DNA of 64,000 nucleotides from Fibrobacterota bacterium (GTDB taxonomy: Bacteria > Fibrobacterota > Chitinivibrionia > Chitinivibrionales > Chitinispirillaceae): NCBI GenBank assembly GCA_023459055.1, contig JAEWVR010000016.1:62001-126000 (forward strand). The letters are read 5' to 3'. The notes beneath the pieces are model-generated. The model was not told the origin of the DNA. It saw nothing but the letters and a program-made list of their open reading frames with translations, and did not search any database. Shown piece by piece: positions 34,183-42,384 of the stretch (the stretch's first letter is position 1; every line of letters begins with the position of its first letter). A program made the translations under genes and the position numbers.

Positions 34183-34728
34183 GTGAATGCGTTGGGTGAG
34201 ATTTCTATACCATTATCAGTAAAATATTTTGCTGCGGTGATGTATCAGGCGGCATTTCCGATAGAGCCGTTACTTTCACGTCTTGACACAAAATTCGGGA
34301 AGCGGGAGGCCATATATGGCCCGATTGATTTTTCCTGGTCAGAGTATTACGCTTCTGAAATGGGTGATACGCTTAAAAAAATGTATATATGTTATGAGGC
34401 GTTAGCCGATCGTGATGCGTTGCCGTCGGTAAAAATTTTTACCAATGCAATTGAGGATGAGTATGCTGTTGATAATAAAAGAGTAGTAAACATAGATCCC
34501 GGGTATATCGCCCGTGATAAGGTTGTGCTTGCAACCACTAAAGATTTTTATCATCGCTTGTATTTACATGACGGGATATTCGGTGAGGTAACACTGCATT
34601 ATAAACGCGGGCAATATCGTTTCTTTTCCTGGACCTACCCTGATTATCGTCAGAAAGAGGTGTATGCGCTTTTTGAAAAAGCACGGGCATCACTTGTAAA
34701 ACATCTGCGTGATGGTGATAACGAATAA
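34183..34728 (+). CDS. DUF4416 family protein
   Basis: 181 residues starting at GTG 34183; a TTG nine bases later with better-spaced GGGAG is possible. The conserved family blocks are present: KYFAAVMYQ near the start, FGKREAIYGPIDFSWSEYYASEMG, and RVVNIDPGYIARDKVVLATTKDF, DGIFGEVTLHYKRG and FSWTYPDYR. The family occurs in Deltaproteobacteria, Spirochaetes, Fibrobacterota and others with no known activity; the His/Asp/Tyr conservation suggests a small enzyme. It is a single gene, convergent with the STAS gene. Confidence 0.8.
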   Translation: MNALGEISIPLSVKYFAAVMYQAAFPIEPLLSRLDTKFGKREAIYGPIDFSWSEYYASEMGDTLKKMYICYEALADRDALPSVKIFTNAIEDEYAVDNKRVVNIDPGYIARDKVVLATTKDFYHRLYLHDGIFGEVTLHYKRGQYRFFSWTYPDYRQKEVYALFEKARASLVKHLRDGDNE

Positions 34729-34755
34729 ACATGGTGGATGGTCGAGACATGGTAC

Positions 34756-34775
34756 GGGACGGTTCCGACCGTCCC
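34756..34775. terminator. Hairpin between convergent genes
   Basis: GGGACGGT (34756-34763) pairs perfectly with ACCGTCCC (34768-34775) around a four-base loop. Ts follow only from about 34789 on the plus strand, so its efficiency is uncertain. It lies between the DUF4416 and STAS stops. Confidence 0.5.
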
Positions 34776-34791
34776 CAGCATATGACGGTTT

Positions 34792-35133
34792 TTATTTATT
34801 CAGAGCGGCATTCAATTCATCCTGGGTCTTGACAATTGTCATGAACAGGTCGAATCCGCTGATCACCATGACTTCAAGCACACTCGAATGAGGATTGAAA
34901 AGGATAAGCTTCCCGTTTTGTTCAGTGATTTTACTGTGGGTTCTTGCAAGTAAACCAAGCCCCGCACTGTTGATAAAGCTCAGGCGGTCAATATCAAGGA
35001 CAATATTGGTAATTTTCTGCTTCAGGTATTTCTCTACTGCATCATCAACGGCCACAAGATCATCTTTCTGCCATAGCTGACCAATGAGTGCAATATATCC
35101 TGTATTTTCAGATGTGCTGCATGAAATTTCCAT
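34792..35133 (-). CDS. STAS-domain anti-sigma-factor antagonist
   Basis: 113 residues, a single STAS domain. The regulated serine sits in RLSFINSAGLGLLAR (about residue 57). In SpoIIAA/RsbV-type proteins this residue is phosphorylated by an RsbW-type kinase and dephosphorylated by a SpoIIE/RsbU-type phosphatase. Both activities are present in the protein encoded two bases upstream, so the pair is a compact partner switch. No sigma factor gene is adjacent. Confidence 0.9.
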   Translation of the reverse strand: MEISCSTSENTGYIALIGQLWQKDDLVAVDDAVEKYLKQKITNIVLDIDRLSFINSAGLGLLARTHSKITEQNGKLILFNPHSSVLEVMVISGFDLFMTIVKTQDELNAALNK

Positions 35134-35135
35134 GT

Positions 35136-36503
35136 TTATTTCCCGCCATGATATTTTCTGCCAAGGATGCGATTACCTTTTGTATTAAACAGAACTTCGT
35201 CAAAGTAATGACGCATGAGAAATACCCCTCTGCCATGATCTTTCATCCGGTTTTCAGGACTGAGGGGATCCGGTAAATTGTTATAATCAAATCCATCACC
35301 TTCATCAATAACACTCATTGACGCAGAGATTGGTGTAACTTTATAAAATACGACAGCCTTTTTTGATGGATCATTATTATTGCCATGTAAAATAGCATTT
35401 GTAATCATTTCGAAGATACAAATTTTATATTGTTTAATTGTTTTATCGCCATAACCGCATTTGTCGAGTTCACGAAGAATGATGCTGCAAATTTTCTCAA
35501 TTTCACTTAGTGATGATACCAGCAGGATGTTGGGCTCGTCCTCACGTGTAAAACCGGAATCGGTAAGAAGGTAGGTTGAGTCCTGAATTTCAACACAGAG
35601 CAGTGTAAAATCATCCCTGAGCGGCGTTCCCTGACGGAACGATTCCTGATCTTCCACTAATTTGTCAAGTAGTATTTTAATGTCGTTAGAACCGTTCCTG
35701 ATAAATGCATCGCGCAAACGTTCGGCACCATACAATTTACCATCTTCACTACAGCCTTCTGTCAAGCCGTCAGTGTAAAAGAGGATTTTATCATCAGGCG
35801 CAAGCTGGACATCATTATTCCAGTATTCTGCAATATTAAGCAGTGCTGAATGTCCAATGAAAAAGCCTTTTGAATCAAGTTTTGTAACCGATGAAGTCTG
35901 TGTGTTGAACACCAGCGGCGGTACATGACCCGCACGTGAGTAGGTCATCATGTTCTTGACAGGATCAATAACGCCGAGAAATGCAGTCAGATATTGTTCT
36001 GTTTTAATAAAATTGCAAAGTTGTTTATTGACTTCTCTAAATACTTCGGCTGGCGAATCTGATTTTTCAATTGCATTTGCAAAGAGCATCTTTGCCATGG
36101 CCGTAATAAGCGCCGCCGGTATACCATGCCCGGATACATCAAAGATGAGGATTGCAATTTTTTGACGAGGTGTGATTATAATATCGTAAAGATCACCGCC
36201 AACTTTCCCTGCGGGTATATAGATCGCAGTTGCACGAAGGTTAACAGCTTCAGGAAGCTCTTTAGGCATAAGCCCTTCCTGAATCCGTTTGGCAGTCTCC
36301 ATCTCATCATCAAGTTCAGAGTGAATCCGTCCGAGTTTATAGGTGAGTTCTGTCACAGACCGTGACCGCTCCTCCAGCAGTTTCTCTGTTTTTTTACTTT
36401 TTTCAAGCAGTGCGGTATAGTTGTCACGGTACCGTTTACAGCTCGAAAGAAGCGAGTAAATCCGCTGTTTATAGGTTTGCAATCGGTCTTTATTTAAAGT
36501 CAT
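35136..36503 (-). CDS. SpoIIE-type PP2C phosphatase fused to an RsbW-type ATPase
   Basis: 455 residues. Residues 1-75 form a charged coiled coil. Residues about 75-290 are a SpoIIE/PPM phosphatase with metal-site motifs AGKVGGDLYDI, FDVSGHGIPAAL, YSRAGHVPPLVF, FYTDGLTEG and LRDDFTLLCVE. Residues about 310-450 are a HATPase_c_2 domain with N-box EMITNAILHGNN, G1 DEGDGFDY and G2 GRGVFLMRHYFDE. One chain therefore has both the phosphatase and the kinase expected to act on the neighbouring STAS protein. The rhomboid gene ends five bases upstream, and the three form one operon. There is no sensory domain other than the coiled coil. Confidence 0.9.
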   Translation of the reverse strand: MTLNKDRLQTYKQRIYSLLSSCKRYRDNYTALLEKSKKTEKLLEERSRSVTELTYKLGRIHSELDDEMETAKRIQEGLMPKELPEAVNLRATAIYIPAGKVGGDLYDIIITPRQKIAILIFDVSGHGIPAALITAMAKMLFANAIEKSDSPAEVFREVNKQLCNFIKTEQYLTAFLGVIDPVKNMMTYSRAGHVPPLVFNTQTSSVTKLDSKGFFIGHSALLNIAEYWNNDVQLAPDDKILFYTDGLTEGCSEDGKLYGAERLRDAFIRNGSNDIKILLDKLVEDQESFRQGTPLRDDFTLLCVEIQDSTYLLTDSGFTREDEPNILLVSSLSEIEKICSIILRELDKCGYGDKTIKQYKICIFEMITNAILHGNNNDPSKKAVVFYKVTPISASMSVIDEGDGFDYNNLPDPLSPENRMKDHGRGVFLMRHYFDEVLFNTKGNRILGRKYHGGK

Positions 36504-36508
36504 ACATG

Positions 36509-37354
36509 TTACCTGAACGAGTCAAAGGGTATTATTTTCCCACTTTTAAGCTTGTTTTTATTCCGCTTTGATGCTTCCCTTAACAGCTCTTTCTCTTTAT
36601 TTGTCAGCGAATCCATTCCTTCACGGGAAATTTTTGCAAGTATTGGATCAATAACCGTTTCGAAAAAATCATTATCATCACTCTTATCAGCAGCTTTTTC
36701 AACTTTTTTTGGCTCTTTTTTTCCTATATCCATTGCCAGCGACTCGGAACGTCTTAAAATCATAGGATACAATTTTATGTAAAAGAATGCCACTAAAATT
36801 CCACCCAGATGTGTCAAATGTGCAATAATCCCTTTTGACGAAAGGGTGCCAAATAACGATATAAGTGCAGCACCAATCACAACAATTCTGATATTTACAG
36901 GAAGTATAAAGAATAACAGTACCTGACGGTTGGGAAAATAGAGCGAATATGCAGTCATCATCCCAAGTACCGCTCCGGATGCACCGATAACGGGAATTGT
37001 ACTGAATGCCGGGTTAAAGAGGTGCAATAAGCTGAATAATCCTGAGCCACAGCCACAGATAATGTAAAAGGTCAGGAATCGTTTTTCACCCCATAACTGC
37101 TCAAGTTCCAGTCCAAACATCCAGAGCATGAGCATGTTGAACAGCAGATGAAATGGCATTGACGGATCGTGAAGGAATATATAGGTGAATAGACGCCAAA
37201 GTTCAAAATGAGCAAATGTACGGTTCGGAGTTAAAGCGCAATATTCCAGAAGGTATCGACCTGTGAATGGTAAGATCTGAAGGATATAGATACCGATCGT
37301 GGCAATTAAAATTCCTTTGATTGCGTTTGGCAGGGGATTACTGTTAAATTGCAT
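36509..37354 (-). CDS. Rhomboid-family intramembrane serine protease
   Basis: 281 residues, six hydrophobic spans. The catalytic serine is in GASGAVLGMMTAY (about residue 125) and the histidine in IAHLTHLGGILVAF (about 180). The L1-loop/first-helix motif WRLFTYIFLHDPSMPFHLLFNML is present. A ~75-residue charged C-terminal tail follows (EKAADKSDDNDFF). It cleaves transmembrane substrates within the bilayer. It heads an operon with the SpoIIE-ATPase and STAS genes, hinting that proteolysis may feed the partner switch; that is inference. Confidence 0.92.
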   Translation of the reverse strand: MQFNSNPLPNAIKGILIATIGIYILQILPFTGRYLLEYCALTPNRTFAHFELWRLFTYIFLHDPSMPFHLLFNMLMLWMFGLELEQLWGEKRFLTFYIICGCGSGLFSLLHLFNPAFSTIPVIGASGAVLGMMTAYSLYFPNRQVLLFFILPVNIRIVVIGAALISLFGTLSSKGIIAHLTHLGGILVAFFYIKLYPMILRRSESLAMDIGKKEPKKVEKAADKSDDNDFFETVIDPILAKISREGMDSLTNKEKELLREASKRNKNKLKSGKIIPFDSFR

Positions 37355-37525
37355 AATAGACTATCGACCTGATAAGTTAATGGTTTAGGATAATCAAAAA
37401 TAGTGTCACGTTTGTAACATTTGTTATACACTCTGCAGAGTTATATGTCAAAAGTAATAACTGTCAAGTAAGTCGTTGTACTGAAAAGTGCAGCGTACCA
37501 GGCGTTATAGCAATAATGTCAACAA

Positions 37526-38095
37526 TTACTGCGCAGCAGCAATTGTTGGTTTTTTAAAAAAACTGACCATCGTATCACCAAACGTACGAATTTCAAAAGG
37601 CTGGTTATCCGGTGTTATTGAATATGCAGTATCGGTACGGCGCATTTTTCTTGATTCGTAAAGCAGTATGCCATCAGGATTCAATCTGCTGCAAAGTGTG
37701 GGAACTGCATACTTCAAGTCCTGATCATCATAGGGCGGATCGAAAAAAATCAGGTCATAGGTACCGGTGGTTTTTTCGAGAAAATAATGCACATCGTTAT
37801 TAATGACTGTGCACTTGTCCTGGATGTCAAGCACTGCCGCATTTTTCAGTATGGTGGCTGCACGTATACGATCCCGCTCAACAAAATCCGCATGTACTGC
37901 ACCGCGGCTGATCATTTCAAAACCGAAGGCTCCGCTGCCGGCACAAATATCCGCAACCCGTGCATTGTCAAGATATGGCTCGATTATTTGTGAAAGCGAT
38001 TCACGTGTCCGCTCAGACGTAGGCCTGAATTCACCTTTGTCTGAAACGCTGATAAACCGCCCCTTCAATAATCCGGAAATGATCCGCAGTTTCAT
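37526..38095 (-). CDS. rsmD: 16S rRNA (guanine966-N2)-methyltransferase RsmD
   Basis: 189 residues, the normal length. It starts MKLRIISGLLKGR with RPTSERTRESL, the RsmD signature. SAM motif I is VADICAGSGAFGFEMISRGA, and the catalytic motif IV is DPPY in LIFFDPPYDDQ. It methylates G966 of 16S rRNA in the small subunit. It follows pilN by seven bases on the same strand. Confidence 0.95.
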   Translation of the reverse strand: MKLRIISGLLKGRFISVSDKGEFRPTSERTRESLSQIIEPYLDNARVADICAGSGAFGFEMISRGAVHADFVERDRIRAATILKNAAVLDIQDKCTVINNDVHYFLEKTTGTYDLIFFDPPYDDQDLKYAVPTLCSRLNPDGILLYESRKMRRTDTAYSITPDNQPFEIRTFGDTMVSFFKKPTIAAAQ

Positions 38096-38102
38096 GAAGA
38101 GC

Positions 38103-39023
38103 CTATTCTTTTACTGTAAAAATACAATCGGACACAACAGACACCTTATTGCCGCGGATTGCCTTTATGTGTATTGTACGAAATGCGCAGGGGAATTTTT
38201 TTGTGTTTAATTCCTTGACAAATTGAACAAAGTCCCGATACGTTGATGTACATTCCCAACGGTATTCATAGCGTTGAAAATCGCGTATCTTGTTGACACG
38301 TTGCGAAATCGGACCTGATGTACTGACAATATGATAGTCTGATGCAAGTTTCTTGAATTCCTTGATTTTGGCCGCCATGTCATCGCGCTTGAATAAATGG
38401 TCGATGGGCTGATAGGGATTTGCAAGATCAACACCAAAGGATGGTTTGCAGGTGATAACGAAGCGAAAGCTTTCCGTCCCGTTTTCTTTTATACTTGAAT
38501 AGGGTTGAGGTAACAAACCGAGATTGTCTTTTAGTCGTGCAAATGTTTCGGTAATCAGTGATGAATTGTTGCTTACACCAATACTATACAAAGTAAGAAA
38601 ATTATCAATTTCAAGAGCTTTAAAACCCATTCCCGCCGGAATTATTCTGCTGAGCGAGTCGAATATGTTGTATGCAAAGAGTACTTCGTAGTTGATTTTC
38701 TCTGCAAATGACATCTCTTCATAGGTGAGATTGATAAATCCTTTACGCTTGTTTGTCTCACGTTCGCTATTTACTTCCTTTACAACTTCTTCAATCATGT
38801 TTGGTTTAACATGTGTTGATGGCTTGAATTCGGTTTTCTGGACTACTTGCGGTAATGGCTTTGGTTGTGGTTTTTTATTTACCTGAAGAAAATAAATACC
38901 TCCTCCGCCTGCAAGCAGAAGAACGAGAACTCCAGCAACAACAGGAATCCACTTTGGAATTCCAGCAGACTGTTTTCCACCCTTTTTACGGGCCTGGTTT
39001 TTTAATAAATTAATGCGAATCAT
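38103..39023 (-). CDS. pilN: PilN-like type IV pilus/type II secretion assembly protein
   Basis: 306 residues. It opens MIRINLL, the PilN hallmark that in Thermus and Pseudomonas binds PilM. A single transmembrane helix (about 26-48, VPVVAGVLVLLLAGGGGIYFL-like) follows, then a proline-rich linker and a periplasmic domain. It is longer than typical PilN (~200), because the periplasmic part also resembles PilO-like regions; a PilN-PilO fusion is possible but not provable by eye. It is six bases downstream of pilM. Confidence 0.78.
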   Translation of the reverse strand: MIRINLLKNQARKKGGKQSAGIPKWIPVVAGVLVLLLAGGGGIYFLQVNKKPQPKPLPQVVQKTEFKPSTHVKPNMIEEVVKEVNSERETNKRKGFINLTYEEMSFAEKINYEVLFAYNIFDSLSRIIPAGMGFKALEIDNFLTLYSIGVSNNSSLITETFARLKDNLGLLPQPYSSIKENGTESFRFVITCKPSFGVDLANPYQPIDHLFKRDDMAAKIKEFKKLASDYHIVSTSGPISQRVNKIRDFQRYEYRWECTSTYRDFVQFVKELNTKKFPCAFRTIHIKAIRGNKVSVVSDCIFTVKE

Positions 39024-39028
39024 TGTTG

Positions 39029-39940
39029 TTACATTTTCCCGCGATAAGCAAGTCCCACTGCAACTGCAAGCTGTGATTTAACTACCTGCAACTGATTTTC
39101 ATCGACACCAATTCTGCATCCAACATTTCTGAACGGATCCAGTAGTTCACCATTACCAAGCTTACTTATAAGAATCTCGCCGTGCTGCTCATGTGCGTAC
39201 ATTGATCCTGTAAGATATATTCCAACCGGATTGCCTTCAAGAATCGAAGAGTTGATTGAAAGCAATTTATCAAGTTCAATCCGTGCCCGTTCTGAAAAAG
39301 AATAGGGATCTGAAATGTTTGTATCATGTATAAAGCACTCAAAATCGATAAATTCTCCATTTCTGCAGAGAATTATCTTCGTTTTATCACTTTCGGAATG
39401 TATGATTACTGATGGAAACTCCAGCTTGTCTTTATAATTTGCTTCAAATACATTTACAAGTCCAAAGATATCAAGATCGATAACTACCGGGTTAAGCTTG
39501 ACTTTCATAAGTGCATTTCTGATTCCTGCAACGGTTTCCTGACGGTATGCAACGGCTAAAAAGTCTTTAAGCTTGGGAGCTTTCTGCCTGTTTTCCTGAA
39601 AGTCAAAAACATACTCATCAATGTTGCTGACAAGATTCTGTCCGAGTTCCCACTTTAATGTTTCTTCTGGTGTGGTATCATCATTGTCGATCTGAAGATG
39701 CTTTACTGCGGCATACTCTGATGGCAGTGCACAGACAATATCCGCACTTGTAAATTTGAATTTACTTCGTAATTCCTTGAGGTCATCAGTGATCTGTTCA
39801 CCCAGATCAGTACCTGGATTGATAGAGACCGGCTGTATCGCCACAAGCAGGACTGCGTTCTCTTCCGGAGAATACTGGGCAACGCTCATGTATTCGCGCT
39901 GAATATCCAGCCCACTGATAGTTTTAGAGGAGTTTTTCAT
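39029..39940 (-). CDS. pilM: PilM-like actin-fold assembly ATPase
   Basis: 303 residues. The fold is that of PilM/FtsA-like proteins: SGLDIQREYMSVAQY at the start, IVCALPSEYAAVKHLQI, WELGQNLV, DFLAVAYRQETVAGIRNALMKVKLNPVVIDLDIFGLVNVF and the late LTGSMYAHEQHGEIL. PilM binds the cytoplasmic tail of PilN and links it to the extension motor PilB, which is encoded about 5 kb away on the same strand (44759). No pilin genes are in the window. Confidence 0.83.
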   Translation of the reverse strand: MKNSSKTISGLDIQREYMSVAQYSPEENAVLLVAIQPVSINPGTDLGEQITDDLKELRSKFKFTSADIVCALPSEYAAVKHLQIDNDDTTPEETLKWELGQNLVSNIDEYVFDFQENRQKAPKLKDFLAVAYRQETVAGIRNALMKVKLNPVVIDLDIFGLVNVFEANYKDKLEFPSVIIHSESDKTKIILCRNGEFIDFECFIHDTNISDPYSFSERARIELDKLLSINSSILEGNPVGIYLTGSMYAHEQHGEILISKLGNGELLDPFRNVGCRIGVDENQLQVVKSQLAVAVGLAYRGKM

Positions 39941-40162
39941 ATTGTCTTATTGCCCGAAATTAACCCTTGTTGTACATATTTAGTAAATCTGGTCTATCAA
40001 GTACCGGTAAATATAAATTTTAACAGACCTGAATTTACGATATAAACCTTAAAAATACAATACAGTAGCGATAATATGCAAAATCAAGTTTTATTATATA
40101 ATATTGTAAGCGTCAGGACAAATAAATTGATGCTTTCAGGCTGTTTTTTTACCACTTTTTAA

Positions 40163-41599
40163 TTAATCGCTATTAAATGATCGCAATATATCAAGAAATG
40201 CATCAACAATTTCAGGATCAAACTGGTGACCCCGCTCCTTTTCAAGAATGCTGAATGCAATATCCTGAGAGAGTGCCTTTCTGTAAGGACGGTTGGATGT
40301 CATTGCTTCGTATGCATCAGCTACACTGAGAATACGTGCTCCATAGGGTATATCTTTTCCGCTGATACCTGCCGGGTATCCCTCACCGTTAAAGAATTCG
40401 TGGTGATGCAGCACCAGTGGAACCAGGGATTTGAGAAACGGAACATCAGCGATGATATTTGCTCCGAGCTCCGGGTGGCGCCTGATTTCATTAAATTCCT
40501 GAAGCGTCAGCTTATTTGCTTTGTTAAGAATAATTTCACTTATACCGATTTTTCCGATATCGTGCAGTAAACCTGCATATTTGACCTGCTCAAGTTCATG
40601 ATCAGGAAGGCCGAGATGCTTTGCAACAATAACAGTATATTTCATGACATTTTCAGAATGACCATGGGTATAGCGGTCTTTTGCTTCAACTGCAAGTGCA
40701 AATGCCCTGATTGTTTTGAGATAATTATCCCGAATATTACTGTACAGACGCACATTTTCTATTGCAATACTCGCTTGTGAAGCCAAAACGTTGGTAATTT
40801 CAAGGTCAAGATCCGAAAACGACGATTTCCCGAGTCTGCGGACAAGATGCAGCACTCCAAGAATAGCTGATGGTGTTTTCAACGGGAAGGAAATAAACGA
40901 TTGCAGATCTGCCGGAACCGGTAATAGTTCGTCAGGGAGATCAGAAATTCCCTGCTCAAGAAGAATGGGCTCTCCTTTGTTAACGACATACTTTGATGAC
41001 TGCAGAAACGTTTTTTTGAGAAAATACTCCTTCGAGTAATCTTTGCCAAAGGTATCCGTAATAGCAAGCTTTCCACTTGGATCAATAAACATCAGCGCAC
41101 TGCCATCAGCTTTTACCATCTTTGTTGAAAAATGGATAAATTTTGCGTTTAGGTCAGCAATATCAAGCGTTGATGAGAGTACTTTGGTGATTTCGTGAAG
41201 CGAGACAAGCTTGGAGAATAATACATTATCCTCCTCAAGTTTTCGGTTTAGCAGCGCCCGTTTGATCTTCTCACTGATCTCTTCAAGATGAAACGGTTTT
41301 GTCAGGTAATCATATGCACCCAGCTTTAATGCTTCGATCGCAGTATCAAGCGTCGGAAAACCTGTTGTCAACAGGACTGGTGTTAACGGATATATCTCCT
41401 TGATATACTTTAAAAAATCAACACCGCTCATCCCGGGCATTTTTATATCTGAAATAACAAGGTTAACACGGTTGTTCTTTATAAACTCAAGCGCTTCTTC
41501 ACCACTTGACGCAGTTGTGACATTATATGCTTTTTTCCTTAAATACTGTCCAAGCAGCTCACAAATAGATGATTCATCATCTACTATAAGAATGTGCAT
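40163..41599 (-). CDS. Response regulator with GAF and HD-GYP domains (c-di-GMP phosphodiesterase)
   Basis: 478 residues from ATG 41599. The upstream in-frame ATG 41629 would overlap kdsB and precedes the normal receiver start MHILIVDDE. Domains: REC (about 1-120; Asp in LVISDIKMPGMSG, Lys in YLTKPFHLE), GAF (about 140-290), HD-GYP (about 300-475; HGHSENV, LLHDIGKIG, HPELG, LHHHEFFNGEGYPAG, DAYEAMTSNRPYR). The intact HD metal ligands and GYP motif indicate active hydrolysis of c-di-GMP, switched by phosphorylation and perhaps a GAF ligand. It is the last gene of the thiL-pilB-uvrD-kdsB operon. Confidence 0.9.
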   Translation of the reverse strand: MHILIVDDESSICELLGQYLRKKAYNVTTASSGEEALEFIKNNRVNLVISDIKMPGMSGVDFLKYIKEIYPLTPVLLTTGFPTLDTAIEALKLGAYDYLTKPFHLEEISEKIKRALLNRKLEEDNVLFSKLVSLHEITKVLSSTLDIADLNAKFIHFSTKMVKADGSALMFIDPSGKLAITDTFGKDYSKEYFLKKTFLQSSKYVVNKGEPILLEQGISDLPDELLPVPADLQSFISFPLKTPSAILGVLHLVRRLGKSSFSDLDLEITNVLASQASIAIENVRLYSNIRDNYLKTIRAFALAVEAKDRYTHGHSENVMKYTVIVAKHLGLPDHELEQVKYAGLLHDIGKIGISEIILNKANKLTLQEFNEIRRHPELGANIIADVPFLKSLVPLVLHHHEFFNGEGYPAGISGKDIPYGARILSVADAYEAMTSNRPYRKALSQDIAFSILEKERGHQFDPEIVDAFLDILRSFNSD

Positions 41600-41603
41600 T
41601 ACT

Positions 41604-42341
41604 TCAGTGCTTATAATGTCCATTAGCAACTACACGCCTGAAAAGTTCAAGATCATCCTGTGTGTCTATTCCTATTGAGTCAAAATCTCTTACTAAACAT
41701 CTGATCGTCATCCCATACTCAAGCGCCCTGAGCTGCTCAAGACTCTCTGCTTTTTCCAGCTCCCCTTGTGGAAAACTGCAAAACTTTGCGAGACTCTCCG
41801 ATGAAAATCCGTAAATTCCTTTGTGTTTGAGCAGTTTTGCACCAATGGCATCCCGATCATAAGGAATTCTGGACCGTGAAAAATAAAGAGCATTTTGAAA
41901 TCTATCCAATACGACTTTAACCACATTAGGGTTATTACTTTCTACAATTGTAGCATGTGAGGCAATAGTAAGCAAGGAATTGTCATTTAATTTTTTAACT
42001 TCAGATGAAAAATCAGTCAAAATGTCCACTGGTACATCAGGTTCATCACCCTGAAGGTTGACAACAAAATCACACGGTATCTTCTGTACCACCTCAAAAA
42101 CACGATCAGTACCCCGTGGATGATCAGGTGAGGTCATGATAACATCACCGTGTGCATTTGTCACTGCAGAAAATATTGCATCATGATCAGTTGCAACAAC
42201 AACCCTGTCGAATGCACCTGATGCAACCGCACGCTCGTACACCCACATGATCATCGGTTTCCCGTCAATATCACACAACGGCTTGGCAGCAAGACGTGTT
42301 GATGCATACCGGGCCGGAATAACACAAAGTGTCACTGACAT
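41604..42341 (-). CDS. kdsB: 3-deoxy-manno-octulosonate cytidylyltransferase (CMP-Kdo synthetase)
   Basis: 245 residues, the family length. It begins VTLCVIPARYASTRLAAKPLCDI, the nucleotide-binding loop of CMP-sugar synthetases. It continues with VVVATDHDAI, HPRGTDRVFEV and NLQGDEPDV (metal-binding Asp). Kdo activation is needed for lipid A-Kdo assembly, so this supports an LPS-bearing outer membrane. The HD-GYP gene starts four bases downstream. Confidence 0.95.
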   Translation of the reverse strand: MSVTLCVIPARYASTRLAAKPLCDIDGKPMIMWVYERAVASGAFDRVVVATDHDAIFSAVTNAHGDVIMTSPDHPRGTDRVFEVVQKIPCDFVVNLQGDEPDVPVDILTDFSSEVKKLNDNSLLTIASHATIVESNNPNVVKVVLDRFQNALYFSRSRIPYDRDAIGAKLLKHKGIYGFSSESLAKFCSFPQGELEKAESLEQLRALEYGMTIRCLVRDFDSIGIDTQDDLELFRRVVANGHYKH

Positions 42342-42384
42342 ATAACTCCTTTACAAATTGCAGGTTAACCTTAGTGGTGCGGCT

